NCBI RefSeq assembly: GCF_004802635.2
Contig: NZ_CP046052.1
Coordinates: forward strand, 4,277,001-4,341,000
Length of the DNA: 64,000 nt
Origin: Methylocystis heyeri
GTDB taxonomy: Bacteria; Pseudomonadota; Alphaproteobacteria; Rhizobiales; Beijerinckiaceae
Direction of reading: 5' to 3'
Below, piece after piece: positions 53,074 through 61,900 of this stretch; position 1 is the stretch's first letter, and each line of letters opens with the position of its first letter. The notes under the pieces were generated by a model. It saw only the letters and a list, made by a program, of their open reading frames with translations, was not told where the DNA came from and ran no database searches. Both the position numbers and the translations under genes were made by a program.

Positions 53074-53840
53074 CAGATTTTCCACTTCGCTCGGCCCGAG
53101 GACCATTCTTCTTCGAGAAAGATTTTGTCGCGCAGCGTATCCATCGGATACCAGAAGCCGTCGTGCACGAAGGCCCGCAGCTCGCCCATTCTGGCGAGTT
53201 CGTTGAGCGGACCGCGCTCCCACACGACCGAGTCGCCTTCGATCAGTTCGGCGACCTTGGGCGACAGCAAAAAGAAGCCGCCATTGACCCATCCGCTCTC
53301 CGCGATGGGTTTTTCTGCAAAGGCGGTGACGCTGTCGTAGTCGAGGGTCATGGAGCCGAAACGCATCGCCGGCCGGACCGCGGCGACGGTCGCGAGCTTC
53401 CCATGCGACTTGTGAAAGGCGAGTTCTGCGGTCAGATCGATGTCGGAGACGCCGTCGCCATAGGTCAGCGCGAAGACTTCCTCGTTTGCGACATGCTCGA
53501 TGACGCGCTTCAGGCGTCCGCCGGTCTGGGTATTGTCGCCGGTGTCGACGAGCGTGACGCGCCAGGGCTCCGCATTTTCGCGATGAACCTCCATAGCGCG
53601 CGTGCGCATGTCGAAGGTCACATCCGACATATGCAGGAAATAGTTGGAGAAGAACTCCTTTATATAATAGCCCTTATAGCCGAGGCAGAGCACGAATTCA
53701 TTGAAGCCGTGAGCCGAATAGGTCTTCATGATGTGCCACAGAATCGGCCTGCCGCCGATCTCGACCATAGGCTTCGGACGCACCGAGGTTTCCTCGGCGA
53801 GCCTCGTTCCCAGTCCGCCTGTCAGAATGACTACCTTCAT
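53070..53840 (-). CDS. rfbF: Glucose-1-phosphate cytidylyltransferase
   Basis: Makes CDP-glucose from CTP and glucose-1-phosphate. 256 residues: nucleotidyltransferase motif ILTGGLGTRLAEETSVRPKP-M at the N-terminus, GGRPILWHIMKTYSAHGFNE, FVLCLGYKGYYIKEFF, the metal/nucleotide motif ALTYGDGVSDID, and NGGFFLLSPKVAELI. First gene of the rfbF-rfbG pair, translationally coupled. Confidence 0.94.
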   Translation of the reverse strand: MKVVILTGGLGTRLAEETSVRPKPMVEIGGRPILWHIMKTYSAHGFNEFVLCLGYKGYYIKEFFSNYFLHMSDVTFDMRTRAMEVHRENAEPWRVTLVDTGDNTQTGGRLKRVIEHVANEEVFALTYGDGVSDIDLTAELAFHKSHGKLATVAAVRPAMRFGSMTLDYDSVTAFAEKPIAESGWVNGGFFLLSPKVAELIEGDSVVWERGPLNELARMGELRAFVHDGFWYPMDTLRDKIFLEEEWSSGRAKWKIW

Positions 53841-53949
53841 CGCCCGTGTTCTTCAAAAGCTCTCGCAAGGGCCGTGCGGAGCGGGGCTCCGCTGAGCGCC
53901 GCGCGCCCGGACCGACGACTGGATTCTTTCATTCGATAATGAGCGGAAA

Positions 53950-55010
53950 CCGGTTAATGCTTCGCTTAACGCTCCGGCGCAGACCGCACAGATCATTAAC
54001 AATCCCGGTCATTAAATCCGCTCATCTCGGAGCGAGCGCGATCAATCCGGCGCCGAGCAAGCAAAGACAGGCCCCCGCGAGATCATAGGCGTCGGGGCGA
54101 GCGCCTTCCACGGCCCAGAGCCAGAACAGGGAGAGCGCTATATAGACGCCGCCATAGGCGGCGAAGGCCCGGCCGGCCAGAGCGGAGTCGACCCGCGCAA
54201 GGGCCATGGCGAATATGGCGAGACTGACGAGGCCGGGCTCCATCCAGAGCGCGGAGCGGCCGAGCCGCAGCCAGACCCAGAAGCACCAGCAGCCGGCTAT
54301 CTCGCAGCAGCCCGCGACCAGAAAATAGAAAAAGCTCATTTCGACGCCTCCCGTGACGCCCGTTAACCTTTGTGATCCGCGCCAGCGCCGCAGCGCGCCC
54401 GCCGTCGAACCAAATCCTGCGCCAGATCTTTCACGCCGGCGGCCCAGGCGTCCGGAGACGGGGCGCATTCTCGCGCGTAATCGGCTCCGTAACGGTTAAT
54501 CCTGTGGCTGCGCGAGACCGCCGCGCACGGCGGCGCGATCCCTATCTGGCCCAGTTCGAAACGCAGCGGTAAAAAGCGCCGGCGGCGAACGTCGGGAGCG
54601 ACGGCAGGCGCAAGGTCGGCCAGCCTCCAGCTTTGGGGGATTGGTCCCGCTCGGGCGCAAGATATCGAGAGAACAACCGGCCAACGGGACGAATTCCGTG
54701 ATTCGGGCGGGTTATGTTCTCCTTTGGCCCCGAAGATTAACCGCGAGGCCGGAATCCTGCGCGGCCGGGTTAAGCCCTCGGCGAAACCCGGCTTTGAAAC
54801 CGGCGTCCCGATTTCGAACGCCGCATTAACCCTCTCGCATCTTTCCGGCGCCCGGCCGCATCCAGATCTTGCGGCGCGAACGCCTCGCTCCGCAAGTTTT
54901 AGTCGGAACGCACGGCCAACAGTCGCCGAGCAGCGATTCGTGCCGGCTTCGTTCATGCTTCCGCCATAGGGTTAATCCAGACCTTAAAAAAGGCGTGCTT
55001 GACATTAACG
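53950..55010. promoter_or_regulatory. Region with clustered TTAA/GGTTAAT motifs
   Basis: Twelve TTAA sites occur in about 1.06 kb (near 53954, 53966, 53996, 54012, 54363, 54496, 54737, 54770, 54826, 54972, 54984, 55006), five of them inside the heptamer GGTTAAT or its complement. One pair is TTAA-N8-TTAAC, close to but not equal to the CtrA consensus (N7). The ynfA gene lies inside. The 54340-55293 interval has no supported gene. Regulatory meaning is inference. Confidence 0.4.
54022..54339 (-). CDS. ynfA: YnfA/UPF0060 family membrane protein
   Basis: 105 residues from the ATG at 54339, four membrane segments. Family signature: [20 protein letters not shown] at the N-terminus, [20 protein letters not shown] and the C-terminal [20 protein letters not shown]. 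Small multidrug-resistance-like topology; biological role unsettled. Single gene. Confidence 0.93.
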   Translation of the reverse strand: MSFFYFLVAGCCEIAGCWCFWVWLRLGRSALWMEPGLVSLAIFAMALARVDSALAGRAFAAYGGVYIALSLFWLWAVEGARPDAYDLAGACLCLLGAGLIALAPR

Positions 55011-55293
55011 AGCCGCCTCGAAAGCTTCGCTCGATCCGCTTTTTTTGCGCAGAGCGCTGCAACGCCTATATGTGGTGTTTCGCTATGGCTGTCGTCATCA
55101 TATGGCGGGAACGGAAAGAGGACTCGGGAGAGGTCGGCGATTCGGGCGCGATTCGTTCCCAGCTTGTTCGAAAAGTAAAATCGCACTGCTGCAAAAGTTC
55201 CTTTATGAAACAAAACTACGCAAGTTGGCCGCGACTGCCCGGGTTTCGTTCGGGCTCCGCGCGGGTTTGAAGAGTTCGGCGCCGGGGTAGCGG

Positions 55294-58200
55294 GTGACAG
55301 AACAGGCGGAGAGGCGGCGGACGCAGCCTGAGACGATGGGTGAGCTGCTCGGCGAGCAGGCGGCTCGAATCCGGCCTTATCCGGGGCGGGCCGATGCGCG
55401 GCTCGCCGGAGTCTGCGCGTTGCTCGGGCCGACCAACACCGGCAAGACCCACCACGCCATCGAGCGCATGCTGTCTTTCCCCAGCGGAATGATCGGCCTT
55501 CCGCTCAGGCTGCTGGCGCGCGAGGTTTATAATCGCGTGGTTCAGCGCATCGGGGCCGACAATGTGGCGCTCGTGACTGGCGAGGAGAAGATCAAGCCGC
55601 GGGCTCCCCGCTACTGGATCGCGACCGTGGAGGCGATGCCCCGCGACGTCGACGTGGATTTCATCGCCATAGACGAGGTGCAGCTCGCGGCCGATCTCGA
55701 CCGCGGCCATGTCTTCACAGACCGGCTGTTGCGATGGCGCGGGCGCCAGGAAACCCTGCTCATCGGCGCCAGCACGATGGCGCCGCTGATCGAGGCCTTC
55801 ATGCCCGGCGCGCCGATTTTCTCGCGGCCGCGGCTTTCGCGCCTCTCCTACGCCGGTCACCGCAAGATTTCGCGGCTGCCGCCCAGAAGCGCCATCGTCG
55901 CCTTTTCGGCCGAAGAGGTCTATGCGATCGCCGAATGGATCAAGCGCCAGAAAGGCGGCGCCGCGGTGGTCATCGGCGCCCTGAGCCCGAGGACGCGCAA
56001 CGCCCAGGTCGATCTCTACCAGAACGGGGACGTCGATTATCTCGTCGCCACCGACGCCATCGGCATGGGGCTCAATCTCGACGTCGACCATATCGCCTTC
56101 GCCTCGGACCGCAAATTCGACGGCTGGCGCTTCCGTCGCCTCACCAGCGCCGAGTTAGGCCAGATCGCCGGGCGCGCCGGCCGGCACATGAACGACGGCA
56201 CCTTCGGCGGCGCCGGGCGCTGTCCGCCTTTCGACGAAGACCTGATCGAGGCTCTCGAGGATCACCGCTTCGATCCGGTCACGACCCTGCAGTGGCGCAA
56301 TCCAGACCTCGATTTTTCCACTCCCCGGGATCTCGCCGCCTCTCTTGACGTCTCGCCCGACGATCCCTGCCTCGTCCGCGCCCCGGTTCAGGAGGATCAG
56401 CTCGCGCTCGAAGCCCTGATGCGGGACGAGGACGTCCGCCGCAACGCCAGGGCGCCCGCCGACGTAGCCCGCCTGTGGGAAGCCTGCCAGATTCCCGATT
56501 ACCGCAAGTCTTCCCCGGCCGCGCACGCCGAGCTCGCGGGCTCGATCTTCGGCTTTATCGTCAGGCGCGGCAGGATTCCGGAGGACTGGATGGCGCGCCA
56601 GCTCGCCGTGATGGACCGCGTCGACGGCGACATCTCTACCCTTGCCAATCGGCTCGCGCAGGTGCGAACATGGAGCTTCGTCGCCAATCGATCCGGCTGG
56701 CTCGAAAATTCCAGCCATTGGCAGAGCGTCGCTCGTCAGGTAGAGGACAGGATATCTGACGCGCTGCATGAACGTCTCACCCAGCGCTTTGTCGATCGCC
56801 GCACCAGCGTGCTGATGCGCCGCCTCAGAGAGAATGCAATGCTCGAAGCCGAAATAACCGCCTCTGGCGACGTCGTTGTCGAAGGTCAGCATGTGGGCTC
56901 CTTGCAGGGCTTCCGCTTTACAGCCGATCCGGCGGCCGCCGGCGAAGCGGCCAAGGCGCTGAACGCCGCCGCGCAAAAGGCCCTGGCCGGGGAATTCGAC
57001 GCTCGCGCCACCCGCGTCTTCGACGCGGTGGACGACGCTTTCGTGCTCGGCAACGACGGAACGATCCGCTGGCTCGGGGAGCCAGTGGGCAAGATCGCCG
57101 AAGGACCCGGGGTTTTGAAGCCCACGGTTCATGTGCTCGCCGACGAGCAGCTCACCGGCGCGGTCCTCGACAAGGTCAAGCAGCGCCTGGAGCTGTGGCT
57201 GGCGCAGAGGGTCAAGAAGCTCCTCGGGCCGCTAGAGCAGCTCGAAGCCGGCGAAGGCCTGACCGGCGCCCCGCGCGGCGTCGCCTTCCAGATCGCGGAA
57301 GAGCTGGGCGTGCTGGAACGCAGCCGCGTGGCGAAGGAAGTAAAGAACTTCACCCAGGAGGAGCGCGCCGCCCTGCGCAAGCTCGGCGTGCGTTTCGGCG
57401 CCTATCATCTCTATCTGCCGTTGCTGCTGAAGCCGGCGCCGCGTTCGCTCGCCGCGCTGCTCTGGGCGCTTCGCCACGGTGGTCTCGACAGCGCCAAGGG
57501 GCTGGAGGAAGCGCCTCATCTCGCCGCCTCGGGCAGAACCTCTTTCGCCGCCGACCCCTCCATCTCCAAAGGCTTCTATCGCGCCGCCGGCTACCGCGTC
57601 TGCGGCGAGCGGGTGGTCCGGGTCGATATTCTGGAGCGTCTGGCCGATCTGATTCGACCCGCCGTCTCCTACAGGCCGGGAACGAGCGTCGGCGAACCTC
57701 CGGCGGGGTCGGCGGACGCCGACGGCTTCGTCGTCACGGTAGCCATGACCTCCCTGACCGGATGTGCGGGCGAGGCTTTCGCCTCTATCCTGCGCTCCCT
57801 GGGCTATGTCTCGACGCAAAGGCCCGGGCCCGCGATAACGGTTCCGATCATTCCCGCCGCCGCGACCGAACCCGTCAGCCAGACCCCGACGGGGGAAGAG
57901 CCCGAGGCCGCCGCGCCTGCACCCGAATCCGCAGAAACGGCGAGCGCAGAATCCCCTGCCGAGCTTGCGCCGGCCGAACCCGTCGCTGCGGAAGCAGCGC
58001 CGCCTGCCGAGATCGTGGAGCCTGCCGTCGCGCCGCTGGAGATCGTGGAAGCGCCCGCCGTGGAAGCGTCGCAGCCCGCCGCCGAGGAGGCGGCCGCCCC
58101 CGCTGACGAGGCCGCCGTTTCCGAGGCGTCCTCCGGCGAAACGGCTGCGGCCGACGCCGCCCCCCAGACGATCGAGGTCTGGACCATGCAGCGTCATCCG

Positions 58201-58581
58201 GCCGTCGCCCCGCGCAGGCAAGAGGGCGGTCATCGTCGTCCGCGCCCGGAAAACGCAGGCGCCGCTCGTCCGCCGCGGCGGGATCATGCGCAAGGGGAGC
58301 GCAAGGAAGAAACCGCAGCAGCGCGGAGCCAGGAAAGCCGTCCGAGGCCGGAAGGCCAGAAGGGCGGGTCCCGGGGCGGCGGCCAGGCCGCCCAGGGGCC
58401 GCGTTCGGGAGCGCGAGGCGAATATCGAGGCAACAGGGACAACAGGGACGAGGGGCGGCGCGGCCGTCCGGGCGGTTCTTTTTCCGCGCCGGAGAAGCGG
58501 GAGCGCCAGCCCGATCCGGATTCGCCTTTCGCCAAGTTGCTTGCGCTGAAGGCCGAACTGGAGAAAAAAGGCAAGAACTGA
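55294..58581 (+). CDS. SUV3-like DEAD/DEAH-box RNA helicase with long disordered C-terminal tail
   Basis: 1095 residues from a GTG start at 55294. The helicase core (residues about 40-500) has Walker A GPTNTGKTHHAIERML, motif II DEVQLAADLDRGHVFTDRLL, VIGALSPRTRN, DAIGMGLNLDVDHIAFASDR-KFDG and motif VI GQIAGRAGRHMNDGTFG. This is the mitochondrial SUV3 pattern found in alphaproteobacteria. After residue about 848 the sequence becomes Ala/Glu/Pro-rich (PAELAPAEPVAAEAAPPAE) and then Arg/Gly/Glu-rich (RPRPENAGAARPPRRDHAQG), an RNA-binding-like tail. Followed by manC after 155 bases. Confidence 0.92.
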   Translation: MTEQAERRRTQPETMGELLGEQAARIRPYPGRADARLAGVCALLGPTNTGKTHHAIERMLSFPSGMIGLPLRLLAREVYNRVVQRIGADNVALVTGEEKIKPRAPRYWIATVEAMPRDVDVDFIAIDEVQLAADLDRGHVFTDRLLRWRGRQETLLIGASTMAPLIEAFMPGAPIFSRPRLSRLSYAGHRKISRLPPRSAIVAFSAEEVYAIAEWIKRQKGGAAVVIGALSPRTRNAQVDLYQNGDVDYLVATDAIGMGLNLDVDHIAFASDRKFDGWRFRRLTSAELGQIAGRAGRHMNDGTFGGAGRCPPFDEDLIEALEDHRFDPVTTLQWRNPDLDFSTPRDLAASLDVSPDDPCLVRAPVQEDQLALEALMRDEDVRRNARAPADVARLWEACQIPDYRKSSPAAHAELAGSIFGFIVRRGRIPEDWMARQLAVMDRVDGDISTLANRLAQVRTWSFVANRSGWLENSSHWQSVARQVEDRISDALHERLTQRFVDRRTSVLMRRLRENAMLEAEITASGDVVVEGQHVGSLQGFRFTADPAAAGEAAKALNAAAQKALAGEFDARATRVFDAVDDAFVLGNDGTIRWLGEPVGKIAEGPGVLKPTVHVLADEQLTGAVLDKVKQRLELWLAQRVKKLLGPLEQLEAGEGLTGAPRGVAFQIAEELGVLERSRVAKEVKNFTQEERAALRKLGVRFGAYHLYLPLLLKPAPRSLAALLWALRHGGLDSAKGLEEAPHLAASGRTSFAADPSISKGFYRAAGYRVCGERVVRVDILERLADLIRPAVSYRPGTSVGEPPAGSADADGFVVTVAMTSLTGCAGEAFASILRSLGYVSTQRPGPAITVPIIPAAATEPVSQTPTGEEPEAAAPAPESAETASAESPAELAPAEPVAAEAAPPAEIVEPAVAPLEIVEAPAVEASQPAAEEAAAPADEAAVSEASSGETAAADAAPQTIEVWTMQRHPAVAPRRQEGGHRRPRPENAGAARPPRRDHAQGERKEETAAARSQESRPRPEGQKGGSRGGGQAAQGPRSGARGEYRGNRDNRDEGRRGRPGGSFSAPEKRERQPDPDSPFAKLLALKAELEKKGKN

Positions 58582-58736
58582 CCCGCCTGTCCCGGCGATT
58601 TATATGGGTTTGGGCCCGCCGCTCCCGCGGCGCGGCCAGAGAGATACTGCCTCTGTAATAGAGAGCGGCGACGGCCCGACGCCCGCCTGCCGGGCCTGGC
58701 CCTTGTGTTTCGCCCAAGATCATCGAAAGGCGACTT

Positions 58737-60149
58737 ATGACCAAAATTCTACCCGTGATCATGTGCGGCGGCGCCGGAACCCGCGTCTGGCCCGAGTCCC
58801 GCGACACACTTCCCAAGCAGTTCATCACGCTGGTGGGCGAGCGGTCGACTTTCCAATCCACCATGCAGATGCTGTCCGATCCGGCCTTCGAGCGGCCGGT
58901 CGTCATCTCCAATGTCGATTACCGTTTCATGGTGACGGATCAGCTGCGCGAGATCAACGCCCAGGCGGATATCGTGCTCGAGCCTTCGCGGCGTGATTCG
59001 GCTGCGGCCGTGGCGGTCGCCGCCGGCCTTGCGGCGCGTCGCTCGCCAGACACCATTGTCGTCGTGCTTGCGGCCGACCATGTGGTGCGCAACCAGGCCG
59101 GTCTCGTCGACCTGTGCAAAAAGGCCGCCGTCGCCGCCAGGGAAGGCTATATCGTCACGCTCGGGATCAAGCCCGACTCGCCCGCGACGGGTTACGGCTA
59201 TTTGCGGCCCGGCAAGCCCTTGTCCGCCGAGGGCGACGTTCTCAAGCTCGAAGCCTTCGTGGAAAAGCCCGACCGCGACACCGCCCAGCGTTATGTCGAG
59301 GCGGGCTATTTCTGGAATAGCGGCAATTTCATTTTCCGCGCCGACGTCATGCAGCGCGAAATCGCCAAATTCGAGCCCGCGATCTTCGCAGCCGCGGAAG
59401 CCGCGATCGAGGCCGCCAAGACCGATCTCGACTTTCTGGTCCTCGACGCCGCATCTTTCGAGCAGGCCCCCAAAAATTCGATCGATTACGCTGTAATGGA
59501 GCGGACCGAGCAGGCGGCGCTGATACCCGCCGACATCGGCTGGTCCGACGTCGGCAACTGGCGCGCGGTGTGGGAGCTTTCAGACCGCGACGCCAAGGGC
59601 AATTCGATCCGCGGCAACGCCGTGGTGATGGACGCCTCCAATGTCCATGTGCGCTCGGACGAGACCCTCACCACCGTCGTTGGCGTCGATGACGTCATCG
59701 TCGTGACCACGCAGGACGCCGTTCTGGTGCTGCATCACGAGCATGGCGACAAGGTCAAGCAGCTGGTCGAGCAGCTCAAGCGCGACAATCGCCGCGAGGC
59801 CGGAGAGCACAAGCGCATCTTCCGTCCCTGGGGCTATTACCAGTCGGTCGACGAAGGCTCGCGCTATCAGGTCAAGCGCATCGTGGTGAAGCCGGGCGAG
59901 AGGCTGTCGCTGCAAAAGCACTTTCATCGCGCCGAGCATTGGATCGTGGTGAAGGGCACCGCCGAGGTCGGCCGCGACGAGGAAGTGCATCTCGTCCATG
60001 AGAACGAGTCGATCTATCTGCCGATCGGCTGCAAGCACCGCCTCACCAATCCCGGCCGAATCGACCTCGAGCTGATCGAGGTGCAGACCGGCTCCTATCT
60101 CGGCGAGGACGACATCGTCCGCTTTCAGGACGTCTATAATCGTGGATGA
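58737..60149 (+). CDS. manC: Mannose-1-phosphate guanylyltransferase / mannose-6-phosphate isomerase
   Basis: Bifunctional (470 residues). The N-terminal nucleotidyltransferase (residues 1-280) has MCGGAGTRVWPESRDTLPKQ-F, LAADHVVRN, VEKPDRDTAQRYVEAGYFWN-SGNFIFRADV and IDYAVMERTEQAALIPADIG-WSDVGNW. The C-terminal cupin-type PMI domain has FRPWGYYQSVDEGSRYQVKR-IVVKPGERLSLQKHFHRAEH-W with metal-binding His/Glu residues. Supplies GDP-mannose for polysaccharide. Start ATG at 58737. Confidence 0.96.
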   Translation: MTKILPVIMCGGAGTRVWPESRDTLPKQFITLVGERSTFQSTMQMLSDPAFERPVVISNVDYRFMVTDQLREINAQADIVLEPSRRDSAAAVAVAAGLAARRSPDTIVVVLAADHVVRNQAGLVDLCKKAAVAAREGYIVTLGIKPDSPATGYGYLRPGKPLSAEGDVLKLEAFVEKPDRDTAQRYVEAGYFWNSGNFIFRADVMQREIAKFEPAIFAAAEAAIEAAKTDLDFLVLDAASFEQAPKNSIDYAVMERTEQAALIPADIGWSDVGNWRAVWELSDRDAKGNSIRGNAVVMDASNVHVRSDETLTTVVGVDDVIVVTTQDAVLVLHHEHGDKVKQLVEQLKRDNRREAGEHKRIFRPWGYYQSVDEGSRYQVKRIVVKPGERLSLQKHFHRAEHWIVVKGTAEVGRDEEVHLVHENESIYLPIGCKHRLTNPGRIDLELIEVQTGSYLGEDDIVRFQDVYNRG

Positions 60150-60185
60150 CGGCGCGGATAGGCGCGCCCGTCGATGGGGGCGCCT

Positions 60186-60512
60186 ATGCCGGATTTCGCT
60201 CAAACGCCGCCTCCGCCCTATTATGCGGTGATTTTCACCTCCAAGCGGGCGGATCTGGACGGCGCCTATGAACAAATGGCCGCCGTTCTTGCGGAAAAGG
60301 TCCGCAGCGCCCCGGGATGCCTCGGATATGAAAGCGCGCGGGGCGCCGACGGCTTCGGGATAACCGTCGCCTATTTCGCCGACGAGGCGTCGATCGCGGC
60401 CTGGAAGGCGGATGCGCTGCATCGGGAGGCGCAGCGGCTGGGCAAGACGCGCTGGTATGAAAAATATCATGTGCGCATCGCGAGGGTCGAGCGCGAATAC
60501 GAGGGGCCGTAG
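60186..60512 (+). CDS. Antibiotic biosynthesis monooxygenase (ABM) family protein
   Basis: 108 residues: YYAVIFTSKRADLDGAYEQM, APGCLGYESARGADGFGITV-AYFADEASIAAWKADALHRE, and a C-terminal helix AQRLGKTRWYEKYHVRIARV. The ferredoxin-like ABM fold is used for haem or polyketide monooxygenation, but the substrate cannot be assigned. The upstream in-frame ATG at 60174 is the alternative start. Confidence 0.88.
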   Translation: MPDFAQTPPPPYYAVIFTSKRADLDGAYEQMAAVLAEKVRSAPGCLGYESARGADGFGITVAYFADEASIAAWKADALHREAQRLGKTRWYEKYHVRIARVEREYEGP

Positions 60513-60559
60513 GGTAATTGGGTGAGTGCGTAACCGTTTGATGCGCGGCGCTTCTACCC

Positions 60560-60720
60560 CTTTGCCGGGAGGTCGAGCTGCGCCGGGCGCGGGACCCCGA
60601 CGACTACTCAATCAGCGATTTGGCGAAGGTTTTCTCCATCTCCGCCCGACCGTTCAGCGCATTCGCGCCAAACAGCTCTCAAAATCCGCGTCACCTGTCT
60701 TCAATGTTCACGGCACGGAG
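60560..60720 (+). pseudogene. Remnant of a serine-recombinase C-terminal HTH, frameshifted
   Basis: The plus strand reads EVELRRARDPDDYSISDLAK-VFSIS (about 60571-60645) and, after a frame change, RPTVQRIRAKQLSK. The order DYSISDLA..VFSIS(R)PTVQR matches the helix-turn-helix at the end of resolvase/invertase-type recombinases. The catalytic part is absent. This is a low-certainty call. Confidence 0.4.
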
Positions 60721-60730
60721 CCGCGGTCGT

Positions 60731-61735
60731 ATGAAGCCATTCCATCAATTCAATCCAAATACGCGTCCAGATCACGAGTTCTTGCCCGGAACGCTTGAAT
60801 TGCTGGTGGAAGGCAATGCTTGCCGCCTGCGGGATCGCAGGCGGACTCCAGGGCGAATAGAGAGCGTTTCTGCTGAATCAGGCTATTTTCGCTGGAGGAT
60901 TCTCGATTTTGAAGACAGCGGGAAATTTTGGGATGTGCAAATAGAAGATGTGCGTAAATTTCAGTTCGAGATTGGCAGTCGCAAAGAGTCTCCGGCAATC
61001 GTAACCGATTATGAGAGGTTGATCAAAAAATTCCAGCTCCAGTTGGTCATCGACACATCTGGGGCTGAATCCGACGCAATAGACAAATGCTTAGCTGAGC
61101 GGACGGTTGAAATTCAGGACTGGCTTTGTACGAGACAAAGATTTTCTGAGCTTTCATTCGAAACCGATGTTCAAGAAATATCGATTCACGCTTTAGCTGC
61201 GTTGCAGGACTACATGAAATTGCGAGGGCTTACAGAGCAGGAGCGGTTGACGTCGGAAATCTATGTCCTGAATCCCCATTCCGGGGAATGGATTAAGGGC
61301 ATGAAGATCGTGCTTGCAGAGATGGGTCTGAAGAAATTTTCCGGTTCGATTGTACGTGACAGGAACCTTTTCCTTGGATTGGGCGATAAGCGTCACCGTC
61401 GAGCTTATCTTCTGGAGCGCCTTGCATTTGTTCGCGCGCTTTTCCAACTGCTAGGCAAATCGCACGTCCGGTTGTTTCGGGGAGCGTCGGTTGAAGGCCC
61501 TTGGCGCGTGGGCGCGCCGAAATTTTTCTCTTCGTGGACCTTTTCCAAAGCGGTCGCTGAAAGCTTTTGCTGTTTTGACCCGGATTCGGGGACAGCGCAT
61601 TCGTATCTTTTCATGAGGACATTCCCGGTCGAAAAACTGCTTATGACCTTTTTGGAGACCCAGTCTATGAACAGACAATACTGCGAGGCTGAAGCCGTGC
61701 TGATGCACGACGACGAGGATGGTCTGTTATGGTAA
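60731..61735 (+). CDS. Unrecognised protein with an ADP-ribosyltransferase-like C-terminus
   Basis: 334 residues from the ATG at 60731. Residues 1-85 look like a small beta domain (FLPGTLELLVEGNACRLRDR, SGYFRWRILDFEDSGKFWDV). The middle is helical (ERTVEIQDWLCTRQRF, LAALQDYMKLRGLTEQERLT). The C-terminus matches the R-S-E class of ADP-ribosyltransferases: LFRGAS (Arg250), FFSSWTFSKAVAESF (Ser267/Ser268), CEAEAVL (Glu319 and Glu321). No known family assigned by eye. AT-rich against its neighbours, no signal peptide. Likely acquired. Alternative upstream starts exist at 60704 (ATG) and 60620 (TTG). Confidence 0.6.
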   Translation: MKPFHQFNPNTRPDHEFLPGTLELLVEGNACRLRDRRRTPGRIESVSAESGYFRWRILDFEDSGKFWDVQIEDVRKFQFEIGSRKESPAIVTDYERLIKKFQLQLVIDTSGAESDAIDKCLAERTVEIQDWLCTRQRFSELSFETDVQEISIHALAALQDYMKLRGLTEQERLTSEIYVLNPHSGEWIKGMKIVLAEMGLKKFSGSIVRDRNLFLGLGDKRHRRAYLLERLAFVRALFQLLGKSHVRLFRGASVEGPWRVGAPKFFSSWTFSKAVAESFCCFDPDSGTAHSYLFMRTFPVEKLLMTFLETQSMNRQYCEAEAVLMHDDEDGLLW

Positions 61736-61900
61736 AAGGGGTTTCCAAAACCTTCCGCTATCGCCTTATTCCTTAGCGTCGATGCCGATCAAAAAACCCC
61801 TATATTGATCGACCAAAGCTACAACTGGTGCCAGAAATAGCGTTTGCGTATCGCGAAGTGCGAGCGCGACTAGGAACGCTCGTAACGGAGAAGCACAGGC

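Noticed and set aside
53950-54020. A full CtrA box or chromosome origin at the TTAA cluster.
   Set aside because: The best pair is TTAA-N8-TTAAC rather than N7, and no dnaA, hemE or DnaA-box cluster is present.
54363-54956. 197-codon minus-strand frame in the gene-free stretch before the helicase.
   Set aside because: Arg/Pro-rich composition without motifs, interrupted by many TTAA sites typical of non-coding DNA here; no ribosome site.
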